This document shows positions 1 to 7,809 of a stretch of 64,000 nucleotides of DNA, one piece after another. The DNA comes from Burkholderia sp. TSV86 (lineage in GTDB: Bacteria > Pseudomonadota > Gammaproteobacteria > Burkholderiales > Burkholderiaceae), in assembly GCF_001522865.1 (NCBI RefSeq), contig NZ_LOWB01000132.1, positions 1 to 64,000 on the forward strand. The letters run 5' to 3'. The position numbers were made by a program, and so were the translations under genes. The notes beneath the pieces are model-generated. The model was not told the DNA's origin. It was given only the letters and a program-made list of their open reading frames with translations, and searched no databases. The stretch's first letter is position 1, and every line of letters starts with the position of its first letter.

Positions 1-1
1 T

Positions 2-148
2 CTCAAGGCCACCATCGAATTCGCGCTGCGGCACCCCGAAGTCAAGGACGAGTTCGCCGCTTATCTGCGCGAGCGCGTACCGCTTGCGCCACGAAATGCG
101 CCGGTTGCGCCGGCCGCAGCGGAACGCTTGCCTGTCGAATCGGTTTGA
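2..148 (+). CDS. 3' end of an unidentified protein (partial)
   Basis: An open frame enters from the left edge and stops with TGA at 146-148. The 48 visible residues include ALRHPEVKDEFAAYL and an Ala/Pro-rich tail ending ERLPVESV. This is too little to name a family. It is co-directional with the glycosidase gene downstream and lies beside an exopolysaccharide locus, so a polysaccharide-related enzyme is possible, but that is context only. Confidence 0.5.
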   Translation, partial: LKATIEFALRHPEVKDEFAAYLRERVPLAPRNAPVAPAAAERLPVESV

Positions 149-458
149 CGTCTAATCGGCATCAGCCGGAGCGCGGGGCCGCCGCGTCGCGGCCCCGCGC
201 AGTTTATCCGCGCCCGCCGCGAGGCCGGCCGCGATGATCGCCGCGCCGACGATCACGCCGCCCGCGGCAAGACGGCCGAAAAATCGAAACGATCGCGTCA
301 AATTTTCCAACATGATGATTCCATCCGCATCGATAATGGACCGGTGTCTCACGTCAAGCGCAGCGATCTCGAACCCGGCTCGACAGGCCGCTGCTGCGCT
401 GCCTCCCGCCGCCGATACAGCCAATACCGCTGCCGACACCGCGGCGGGCCAATGCCGC
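149..458. other. Gap before the glycosidase start
   Basis: About 310 bases separate the upstream stop from the preferred glycosidase start at 459. The glycosidase frame stays open back to an ATG at 234, but the extra 75 residues show no domain and would bury the signal peptide. No clear promoter or terminator was seen. Confidence 0.4.
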
Positions 459-1490
459 ATGCGCCCGCGCACGCGCTCGTTTGCGGGGCGAGGCAGGCTT
501 GCGGCGCGTGTCGCCGCGCCGCTCGTGTTCGCGGCGACGCAGGTGCACGCGCAGCCGCCAGCATTCGCGCCGAACCAGCCGCTGCAAGTCGGCGTGCAAG
601 TCAAGCTCGGCGAATTCAGCCCGACCGATGCGACGCGAATCCATGCGGCCGGCTTCGACTTCGTCCGCCTGGGCGTCTGGATCGACCGGCTAAGCGACGT
701 AGCGTACCAGAGCCGGGTGAAGGCGGCATTCGCCAACGCGCGCGCGGCCAGTCTGCCGGTATTGATGACGGTGCGCGCGGTGGACTCCGTCTCGCCGGCC
801 GCCGCCTCCACGCCGGCGGCGCTCGAACAGGCGGGCGCGAAATTCGGCGCCGCTGCGGCGGCGCTCGCGCGCACTTATGCGTCGCAGTTGCTAGCCGTCG
901 AACTATGGAACGAGCCCGATCTCGGCAAGTACTGGCCGACCGGCAACGTCGAGCAAAACTTCGCGCCTTACATGCGCGCCGCGTGCCAGCAACTCGGCCC
1001 GCGCGGACAAAGACCGGCGCCTGTCATCGGCTTCGGCTTCGCGCACGCACCGTCGCCGGGCTCGCTTGCCGACGCGCTGCTCGGCCAGGTCGCCACGGCC
1101 GCGCCCGATTGCCTGGATGCGATCTCGTACCACGCCTACGGGATGACCGAGCAAGCGATCCGCACCGCCAGCAACGACGCGCATACGCGCTATCGCCTGC
1201 CCGCCGTAATCACCGAATGGGGCACGCCGTCGCTGCTCATCAACGGTGGCGACGACGCGCAAGCCGATCGGCTCAAGGCGTTTCTCGCCGAGCTTCCATC
1301 GGTCGGCACGCCCGTCGTGTCGATCTACGAATGGAAGAACACGGCCAACGGCGGCAATAGCCGGGAACGCAATTTCGGATTGGTGACGTCGAGCGGCACG
1401 GACAAGCCCGCGCTGAATGCCGCGCGCGGCGAATTGCGGATGCTGCTGCGCGATACCGGCGCGGCATCGGCCAGCAACGGCAACCGTTGA
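459..1490 (+). CDS. Secreted clan GH-A glycoside hydrolase
   Basis: Predicted periplasmic or secreted glycosidase of 343 aa. The N-terminus MRPRTRSFAGRGRL.. is basic, followed by a hydrophobic stretch and a likely signal-peptidase site after VHA, which is why the start at 459 is preferred over the in-frame ATG at 234. The TIM-barrel acid/base motif is visible as LWNEPDLGKYW (NEP) about residue 150, and the nucleophile as TEWG about residue 250, the spacing and motifs of clan GH-A families such as GH5 and GH39. The gene converges on the exopolysaccharide operon, so an endoglycosidase that trims or releases the polymer is a reasonable inference. The exact GH family and substrate cannot be told from sequence reading alone. 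Confidence 0.7.
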   Translation: MRPRTRSFAGRGRLAARVAAPLVFAATQVHAQPPAFAPNQPLQVGVQVKLGEFSPTDATRIHAAGFDFVRLGVWIDRLSDVAYQSRVKAAFANARAASLPVLMTVRAVDSVSPAAASTPAALEQAGAKFGAAAAALARTYASQLLAVELWNEPDLGKYWPTGNVEQNFAPYMRAACQQLGPRGQRPAPVIGFGFAHAPSPGSLADALLGQVATAAPDCLDAISYHAYGMTEQAIRTASNDAHTRYRLPAVITEWGTPSLLINGGDDAQADRLKAFLAELPSVGTPVVSIYEWKNTANGGNSRERNFGLVTSSGTDKPALNAARGELRMLLRDTGAASASNGNR

Positions 1491-2064
1491 CCTGCAGCGA
1501 AAGGCTCATGCACTGCTGACGGCGAGGCGCGCCGTTCACGCGCTGCCCCGCGCGCTGCCGCGCATTTTCGCCAGTGCCGCGCCTATGGCGGCTCGACGGC
1601 CGCATCCATCGCACCGCCAGTACTCCAACGGCGGGCTCCCCGGCACGCCAATCGGCAATCGATCCGAAAACCGCTCCAATGGGCGCTGGGCGGGCTCGCG
1701 CCGAGCGCCCGCAACTCGGCTTCACCGCCGTCCTGCATCAACATGCCCGCGAGCAGCCGAGCGCGACGGCCTACGGCATCCGCACTGCCGGCGAACGCCG
1801 CTCGCGCACTGATGGCCTGAATCGGGCGCATTTCAATGGGCGGTAAGCTATAGATCTTTAGTGTTCGACGAAACCGAAATATCAAAACCCTCCGCCAGCC
1901 CATCATTGCTGCCCTGGCGCAGGCCGTCAGAAACTCGTCTTTCGCACAGCCATATGCGGTTTCGCATTTAAAGAACCGTGGAAATCGGACTTGGGTATTC
2001 TGGCGACACCTATCGATCCTATTATTTTCAGGAACGGTAAAAGTCAACTCGAGGACCAATCGGC
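1491..2064. other. Intergenic region, AT-rich in its second half
   Basis: There are 574 bases without a convincing gene. Open frames on both strands here look like GC-driven shadows. From about 1840 to 2064 the composition becomes AT-richer than the surroundings and probably carries the promoter of the 2065 gene. A purine-rich GAGGAC lies about a dozen bases before that ATG and may be its ribosome binding site. Confidence 0.4.
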
Positions 2065-2721
2065 ATGATTAATTTTCACGGAGTCAGCGCACACAATACG
2101 GCCGGCCCGCTTCCGGCGGGCTCGGCGCTCATCGGCAACTACAATTTCATCGGCTCGTATCTCAACAACAGCGCGTTTGCGGCCGATGTAAAAAACGCCG
2201 CCCAGTCTCCCTCCGCCACCGAGCGCGCAAAAATAATAAACGGCTATGCGAATATCGGCGCTGCGGGCCTGGTCGGAGACGGCGCCGGGCTTCACGGCGT
2301 GAAGTTGAGTACCGATCATGGATCGATCCAAGCGCAAATGGATCGCGACGGCACGCTTTTCAACAAGAAAGGCGTGAGTATCGGCAAAATGAACCCCGAT
2401 GGCTCGATCGTTCTGAACAAGGCGAACAGCCGGGAATCCAGCATTCTTTCTGGAACCGAGGATCGGAACACACCGATTCATTCGGTCTTTCAGCTTCTCA
2501 GCCCCGCTTGGACGCTCGCCGGGCTGGCAAAATACGCCTTTCACAAATTGTTCGACAAAGAACCGCCTCCCGGACGGCGGATTTTCGATGCCGCGGAAAT
2601 CACGGTGTCAGGCGGCGACCTGCAAGGCACTAGCGCAGACACCCGGGATACCTATGGAACCTTTGCCAATGCGCCGTGGATCGAACTGGTAGGGAACAAC
2701 GATGCGTCGCGGGCATTTTAA
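2065..2721 (+). CDS. Hypothetical protein of unknown family
   Basis: A 218-aa protein I do not recognise. It starts MINFHGVSAHNTAGP, is rich in Gly, Asn, Ser and Asp, and has no transmembrane helix, lipobox or obvious signal peptide. A Gly-rich middle part (residues about 62-80) is followed by short beta-prone segments with repeated D-G turns (DRDGTLF, NPDGSIV). Its base composition is clearly less GC-rich than the flanking polysaccharide genes, which suggests recent acquisition. It sits alone between the glycosidase and the convergent polymerase gene. A secreted or cell-surface role is only a guess from location and composition. Confidence 0.65.
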   Translation: MINFHGVSAHNTAGPLPAGSALIGNYNFIGSYLNNSAFAADVKNAAQSPSATERAKIINGYANIGAAGLVGDGAGLHGVKLSTDHGSIQAQMDRDGTLFNKKGVSIGKMNPDGSIVLNKANSRESSILSGTEDRNTPIHSVFQLLSPAWTLAGLAKYAFHKLFDKEPPPGRRIFDAAEITVSGGDLQGTSADTRDTYGTFANAPWIELVGNNDASRAF

Positions 2722-2914
2722 AATCGCGCGTCGCGGGCAAAGATCGGGCGCCTTGCATTGACGTCCGGCTGGCCGGGATTCGAACCGCCGAGCGGCATTG
2801 CCAATACCGCGCCACATGCGGGCACTGCCCCGGCGGCCGGAGCCGACGCCAAAACCGAACTCAATGCCGACAACAACGCCAGCGCAGCACGCTGCCGGCG
2901 TCCGATGCTGCCGG

Positions 2915-3964
2915 TCAGCCAGCACCGGGCGCCGCCGCGGCAGGCGAGTTGCCCTCCCGCCGCCGCGCCACGCTCAACACGGTCATCGAATACAGCGCAA
3001 CGCTCGACAAGTGGCGCGTATAACTGCCCAGATCGGGTTCGAACAACATCGACACCGCGACATGGCCGATCACGAAGCAGCCGAGCAGCGTCTGCGCGCG
3101 CGACGCCTGCGGCTTACCGAGCGCCGGGCCGACGGCCAGCACGATGAAGAGTTGCATCGCCAGTTCCTTGATGCCCGGCGAAAACAGCCAAGCGAGATTG
3201 AGCCGGCCGAGCGCGTATAGATAGTCGCCGACGAAGCCTGCGAACGACGACGGATCGAGCGGGTTGTAAAAGCTCGTGCGCGCACCGTAAGGCGATTGGT
3301 AGACGAGATAATCGACCGCCATGTCGCGCGAGTGAAGCAGCGCGACATAGATGTTGCCCGGCAACAGAAACACGGCGAGCAAAGCCGTCGCGGCCCCGGC
3401 CAGCCTCCATTGCAGCGGAAAATTCCGCCACGCATACGCGCCGAAGCCGATCGCGGCGATTAGCGCGAAATAGCTGCGCACGAGTGCGGCATAAGCGCCG
3501 TAGCAGAGGAGCGCCGTCAGCATCGCGCGCCGCGGATTGCCCCGGCGCGCCGCGTGGGCGACGAACAGCGAAATCAGCACGACGAGCGTGTCCTTGCTTG
3601 CGACGAACAGATTGAAAAACACGCAAGGCACCGATAGCACCACCGCCGCCGCCATCAGGCCGGGCCGGTTCGCGCGGCACAGCATCGCCCAGATGAAGCA
3701 GGCACCGATCCCGATCACGAGCGGATCGACGAGCGGACCGAACATCGCATAGAACCTGCCGACCGCGTCGAACGACGTGCCTGCGTAAGTGTCGGCGCCG
3801 CCCATCTGCGCCTGGATCTTGTCCGCGTCACGAAAGATGAATTCGGGCAGCAATGCGCCCGCCTTCGCATACACGAGCGCGTACATCAGCACGTACAGTG
3901 CCGTGACCGTGCGCACGACGCCGCGGCTCAATACCGGCCCGCCCATCAGCCATTTACGCAACAT
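2915..3964 (-). CDS. wzy: Polysaccharide polymerase-like membrane protein (Wzy/EpsG-type)
   Basis: A 349-aa integral membrane protein with about ten hydrophobic segments, for example residues 20-35, 82-100, 103-125, 130-150 and 165-185, and a large polar loop around residues 205-245. The layout fits EpsG/Wzy-type polymerases, which join lipid-linked repeat units in the periplasm; these families conserve topology more than residues, so the assignment leans on context. The ATG at 3964 is chosen because a strong AGGAGG lies six bases upstream (3971-3976). The start overlaps the end of the flippase gene by 11 bases. It is the last gene of the - strand exopolysaccharide operon. Confidence 0.65.
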   Translation of the reverse strand: MLRKWLMGGPVLSRGVVRTVTALYVLMYALVYAKAGALLPEFIFRDADKIQAQMGGADTYAGTSFDAVGRFYAMFGPLVDPLVIGIGACFIWAMLCRANRPGLMAAAVVLSVPCVFFNLFVASKDTLVVLISLFVAHAARRGNPRRAMLTALLCYGAYAALVRSYFALIAAIGFGAYAWRNFPLQWRLAGAATALLAVFLLPGNIYVALLHSRDMAVDYLVYQSPYGARTSFYNPLDPSSFAGFVGDYLYALGRLNLAWLFSPGIKELAMQLFIVLAVGPALGKPQASRAQTLLGCFVIGHVAVSMLFEPDLGSYTRHLSSVALYSMTVLSVARRREGNSPAAAAPGAG

Positions 3965-5378
3965 GCCGTCCCTCCTGTGCTTCGCGGCGCGCGGCATCCA
4001 GCGCGGCACGCCCGGTCTGCGCGTCACATGCGGTGCAACCGGCGCACGCCGCCGTTCCCGCCGTTCCCGCCGTTCCCGCCGTTCCCGCCGTTCCCGCCGT
4101 TCCCGCCGTTCCCGCCGTTCCCGCCGACGCGCGCGGCGCGCGGCGCCGGATCACCCAGGCCAGCCAACCCGCTATCGCCACGCTCGCGCATAGATGGGCG
4201 AGCGCCGCGCCCGTCGCACCGAAACGGCCGATCAGCAGGCAATCGTTCGCGATCGACAGCGCGCCCAGCACGGCCATCCCGGACGCGACCCGCCGCCCTT
4301 CGCGCAACGCGACCGCCGCGGCCCACGCGATATCCGCGATCGAGCGCACGACGAACGATGCGAGCAAAGCCGCGAGCACGAGCGCGCCGTCCGGCCCCGG
4401 CGTCTCGTGCGCGAGCCGGAAAATCGGCGCGCTGAGCGCGGCGATGGCCACGCTCAGCGCGAGCGCCAGCGCGCCGGTGCGGCCGACGAAGCGCACCACG
4501 AGCGGCATGAACTTCGCGGGCGCATCCGTTGCCGCGCGAGCCAGCACGGGCGCGGCCATCACGACGAGCACCGCATACGATACGGTCTGCACCGAATTGG
4601 CGATCGACCAGCCGAACACATAGCGACCGAGCGCGTCGTGTCCGAGCAGCCGGTCAGCGACGAAACGCTCGCCGTACTGCATCGCCGACAGCAGCACCGC
4701 ACCGACGTAAAACGCCGCGCCGTCGCGCCACAGGCGCCCTGCCGCCGCCGCGCCGCGTTTCGTATGCCCGGCATGCCCAGCGCGCGAACCGCCCGGCTGC
4801 GCCGCGCGCGCGAGCCGCGCGATCGCGGCCCACGCCCAGACGATCACGACGGCGTTCGCCCCAGCCCACATCCACAACACCGTCTCGATGCGGCCGATCC
4901 AGCCCGCGGCGAGCGCCGCGATCGCGAACGCGGGCCATAGGCCAGTGCGCACGAACATCATCCGGGCGCCGGCGTCGGTTCGGTGCAGTGAGAACACGTA
5001 GGAATTCGCTTCGAACGCGTAATGCTCGGCGATCACCACCGCGAGCACGGCTGCGCCCGTCGACGCCGTCGAGGCGCCGAACCACGCATACGCATCGGTG
5101 CAAAGCGCGCCGGCGGCTGCGACGAGCGCATAAAACGCGGCGTACACGCCGCCGATGCGGCGCGCGTCGCGGATCGCCTCGCGCGGCTCGGCAGCGGCCA
5201 GACGCCGGTTGATCTCCGCGCTGAAGCCGAGCCCGAACAGTTTCGATGCGATCACGGACGCAGCCACCGCGAGCCCATAATCGGCAACCGCGCCGAAACC
5301 CAGCACTCGCGCGACGACCAGCGTCAGCGCGAACTTCGCGCCGAGCGCCGACACCCTGAGCAAAAGACGCGTCAACAT
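3954..5378 (-). CDS. wzx: Wzx-like polysaccharide flippase
   Basis: A 474-aa multi-helix membrane protein of the polysaccharide biosynthesis/MATE-like flippase type, expected to move undecaprenyl-linked repeat units across the inner membrane. The N-terminus (LLLRVSALGAKFALTLVVARVLG) is the usual first helix of this family, with further helices throughout to about residue 415. The C-terminal tail is odd: eight copies of Gly-Thr-Ala encoded by a 9-bp tandem repeat (4051-4122), then a Cys-containing segment ACAGCTACDAQ. It overlaps the pyruvyltransferase stop by seven bases and the polymerase start by eleven, so it is probably translationally coupled to both. Confidence 0.75.
   Translation of the reverse strand: MLTRLLLRVSALGAKFALTLVVARVLGFGAVADYGLAVAASVIASKLFGLGFSAEINRRLAAAEPREAIRDARRIGGVYAAFYALVAAAGALCTDAYAWFGASTASTGAAVLAVVIAEHYAFEANSYVFSLHRTDAGARMMFVRTGLWPAFAIAALAAGWIGRIETVLWMWAGANAVVIVWAWAAIARLARAAQPGGSRAGHAGHTKRGAAAAGRLWRDGAAFYVGAVLLSAMQYGERFVADRLLGHDALGRYVFGWSIANSVQTVSYAVLVVMAAPVLARAATDAPAKFMPLVVRFVGRTGALALALSVAIAALSAPIFRLAHETPGPDGALVLAALLASFVVRSIADIAWAAAVALREGRRVASGMAVLGALSIANDCLLIGRFGATGAALAHLCASVAIAGWLAWVIRRRAPRASAGTAGTAGTAGTAGTAGTAGTAGTAACAGCTACDAQTGRAALDAARREAQEGRHVA
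3971..3976 (-). promoter_or_regulatory. Ribosome binding site of the polymerase gene
   Basis: Perfect AGGAGG on the - strand, six bases before the ATG at 3964 and inside the end of the flippase coding sequence. It decides between this ATG and an in-frame upstream ATG at 4027. Confidence 0.7.
4051..4122. repeat. 9-bp tandem repeat, eight copies
   Basis: Eight perfect head-to-tail copies of GCCGTTCCC (+ strand) lie inside the flippase gene, encoding (Gly-Thr-Ala)8 on the - strand. Because the unit is a multiple of three, copy-number change would lengthen or shorten the tail without frameshift. Confidence 0.95.
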
Positions 5379-6574
5379 GCAGCCGCGCGCTCCCGCGTGC
5401 GCGGCTGCGACACGCGCGCCGCATCGCGCAGTGCCGCGACGATGCGCTCGCGTTCAGCGCGGATCGCGCCCACGCGGCGCGCCGCGGCCGCCCAAAACCG
5501 CTCGATCGCCCCGGCCGCGAAGATGCGCGCGACCACCGGCATCGCCGCAAAATCCGCCGCGTTGACGACCCAGTCGTCGACGCCGAGATCGCCATACGCG
5601 CCGAACCCCTTGCGCTCATAGCTCAAATGGAACGCGGGCACGCCGTCGAGAATCGATTCGAGCGCGCCGTGCAGCCGCACCGAAATCACGACGTCCGGCC
5701 GGTCGTGCGTGAGCAGGTGCCGCAGCGACGGCGGCTGGTCGATGCCGAGCCGCCGGTAATAAGCCGCGTCGTCATTGCCGCGCCCGGTGCTCTGCACGGC
5801 GAAGCTCACGCGGCAGCGCGCCTGCAACGCCGCGATCAGCTCGGCACTGGAGCGCCGGTATCGATCGAGTTGCGCCGCGTTCCAGCTCGGCGCCTCGCGC
5901 AGCACCATCGCGACGTGGCCGACCGGCTCCGCCGCCGCGCGCGCGGCCCGCTGCTTCAGCGCGCCGCCGCGCGCGCCGAACTCCAGCACCGCGAGATCGG
6001 GCGCGCGGCGCGTGTTGGCATTGCCTTTCAAAAACTCGAACGAGCGATCGTCGCGCACGAACACGCTCGAGAACCCGCCGAGCAGGCCGGCCAGATGCTG
6101 GCCGAGCGCGCGCGACACGAACTCCGAGCCCGCGTGCGCCGGCCCGATGCTCTGCGGCAGATACACGGCCGGCTTGCCGGATGCGCGCGCGGCGCGCATT
6201 TGCAGGATATGCCCGGCCTCCAGCTTGAGCGCCTCGGTCGCGTTGCGCGCGCGCAGATAGCCGCCGCCCACGCCGACGATCAGATCGACCGAATCGAGCA
6301 GCCGCGCGAGCTGCCGCGCGCCGCGCGTGGACGCGCACGCCAGCAGGTTCGCCGACGCGACGACCCGCGTGAAGCCGCGATCGGCAATCACCGGCGCGCC
6401 GAGCACGGAGTCGTAATCGGCGAACGAAGCAGGATCGGCCGCGACGATCGTGACGCTGACGTCGTCGCCGAACGCCTCGCGCAGCAGCTTGACGGACAGG
6501 TCGACGAGCAGGCCGTCCCCCGAATTACGCCTGCTATATGCGTGCAGCAGCGCCACATGCTTGACTCGATTCAT
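5372..6574 (-). CDS. Polysaccharide pyruvyl transferase family protein
   Basis: A 400-aa protein of the PF04230 (CsaB/WcaK/AmsJ) family, which adds ketal pyruvate to sugars of exported polysaccharides using phosphoenolpyruvate. Visible family features are HAYSRRNSGDGLLV near the N-terminus, a Gly-rich VGVGGGYLRARN around residue 100, LPQSIGP around 145, and VFVRDDRSFEFL around 180, the characteristic VRE/D-xxS segment. A C-terminal SxRLHG (about residue 299) with downstream FHLSYERKGFGAYG is also typical. It starts four bases before the end of the glycosyltransferase gene (ATGA overlap) and overlaps the flippase, inside the exopolysaccharide operon. A pyruvylated repeat unit is therefore likely. 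Confidence 0.8.
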   Translation of the reverse strand: MNRVKHVALLHAYSRRNSGDGLLVDLSVKLLREAFGDDVSVTIVAADPASFADYDSVLGAPVIADRGFTRVVASANLLACASTRGARQLARLLDSVDLIVGVGGGYLRARNATEALKLEAGHILQMRAARASGKPAVYLPQSIGPAHAGSEFVSRALGQHLAGLLGGFSSVFVRDDRSFEFLKGNANTRRAPDLAVLEFGARGGALKQRAARAAAEPVGHVAMVLREAPSWNAAQLDRYRRSSAELIAALQARCRVSFAVQSTGRGNDDAAYYRRLGIDQPPSLRHLLTHDRPDVVISVRLHGALESILDGVPAFHLSYERKGFGAYGDLGVDDWVVNAADFAAMPVVARIFAAGAIERFWAAAARRVGAIRAERERIVAALRDAARVSQPRTRERAAAC

Positions 6575-7809
6575 CGTGAACCTCCATTGAGAACGTCGTG
6601 ATACAGCTCGAGGGTGCGCCGCACCATGCCCGAGGCGGAAAACCGCGCCATCGCGCGCGTGCAGTTCGCGGCCATCCGCGCGCGCGCCGTGCCGTCCTCG
6701 AACAGCGTGCCGAGCGCGCCCGCCAGCGCGGCCGGATCATCGACGTTGTCGACGACGATGCCCACGTCGTGGCGGCCGACCACTTCGTCCGCGCCCGCCA
6801 CCCGCGTGGTGACCACCGGCAAGCGCGCCGCCATCGCTTCGAGATACACATAGGGAAAGCCTTCGTAACGGCTCGGCAGCACGAACGCATCGAACGCCGA
6901 GAAGTAGCGCCGCGCATCCTGCACGCGGCCGATCAGCTTGAGATTCGCGCTCATCGCCGCCGCGCCGCGCCCCGCTTGCGCGGCGAAATCGCCGATGCCG
7001 ATCACCGCGATCTGCAAGCGCGCGCCATAGCGCTCATCGAGCAGCGCCGCCGCGGCGACGAGCCGGTCCACGCCCTTCTGGAACGAAAAGCGGCCGACGA
7101 AACCCACGATGAACGCATCGCCCGCGATGCCCAGCGACGCGCGCGCGGCATCGCGGCTCAACAGCGCGAACCCGGGCACGCCGTTGTGAATCGTGCGTAC
7201 CGCGCGCGCCGGAATGCGCAGGCTGCCGGTGGCGTGACGCGCCTCGTCGTCGGACACGGCGATCACGCGATCCGTGCGCCACTTTCCGAACAGCGTCTCG
7301 ATCGAGCCGTACAGCCAACGCGAGCCCGGCGACAGATACGGATTGAGCGTGTAGAACGCGTGCGGCGTATACACGTGCCGCCACGCGCCGAGGCATGCGC
7401 GCGCCAGCACGCCCGCCTTCGAGCTGTGGCTGTGAACGATATCGGGCTCGATGCGCGCGAGCGCGCGAAACACGCCGACATAGGCGCGCGCATCGCGCCA
7501 CGACACCGCGCGCTGCATCGGCACGCGCACGACCGACGCGCAGCGCCGCAAGATTGCGTCATGGAGAATGCCCGTGTCGAAACGCGCGCCCGTCGGGCCA
7601 ATCAAATGAACCTCGACGCCGGCGGCAGCCAGCCCATCGATCAAATCGGCGACATGCACGGCCACGCCACCGCCCGCCGCCTCGACGACGAGCGCCACGC
7701 GCAGCCGCCGCCCCGCGCGCTGCGCGACGCGCGCGGGCCCGCGCGCGGGCGCGGCCTTCGCCCGCGCGTCGGCCTGCTCGGCCGCCTCCACATGCAGCCG
7801 GCCGCTCAT
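6571..7809 (-). CDS. GT4-type glycosyltransferase
   Basis: A 412-aa GT-B fold glycosyltransferase. The start at 7809 is chosen because the protein then begins MSGRLHVEAAEQ and its ATG overlaps the Wzc stop as ATGA; the frame stays open far upstream inside wzc without homology. N-terminal Rossmann half: VALVVEAAGGGVAVHVADL. HSHSSKAGVLAR follows, then IHNGVP and VGFVGRFSFQKGVD, and the nucleotide-sugar EX7E motif appears as EGFPYVYLEAMA about residue 325. It should transfer a sugar to the growing undecaprenyl-linked repeat unit in the cytoplasm. The donor sugar cannot be read from sequence. It is the only classic glycosyltransferase visible in this part of the locus. Confidence 0.82.
   Translation of the reverse strand: MSGRLHVEAAEQADARAKAAPARGPARVAQRAGRRLRVALVVEAAGGGVAVHVADLIDGLAAAGVEVHLIGPTGARFDTGILHDAILRRCASVVRVPMQRAVSWRDARAYVGVFRALARIEPDIVHSHSSKAGVLARACLGAWRHVYTPHAFYTLNPYLSPGSRWLYGSIETLFGKWRTDRVIAVSDDEARHATGSLRIPARAVRTIHNGVPGFALLSRDAARASLGIAGDAFIVGFVGRFSFQKGVDRLVAAAALLDERYGARLQIAVIGIGDFAAQAGRGAAAMSANLKLIGRVQDARRYFSAFDAFVLPSRYEGFPYVYLEAMAARLPVVTTRVAGADEVVGRHDVGIVVDNVDDPAALAGALGTLFEDGTARARMAANCTRAMARFSASGMVRRTLELYHDVLNGGSR

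Noticed and set aside
234-458. 75-codon upstream extension of the glycosidase frame
   Set aside because: It has no homologous content and would place the signal peptide internally.
2770-2810. tRNA-like pattern on the - strand: a TTGGCAA loop on a 5-bp stem (GGC anticodon look) and a TTCGAAT T-loop
   Set aside because: The T-stem pairs at only two positions, and no D arm or acceptor stem can be formed at the right distances. Probably chance, though a decayed tRNA fragment is not excluded.
3954-5619. Several long frames on the opposite strand and in other frames across the flippase and pyruvyltransferase genes
   Set aside because: GC-rich codon bias opens all frames; the Arg/Ala/Pro-rich products show no domain.
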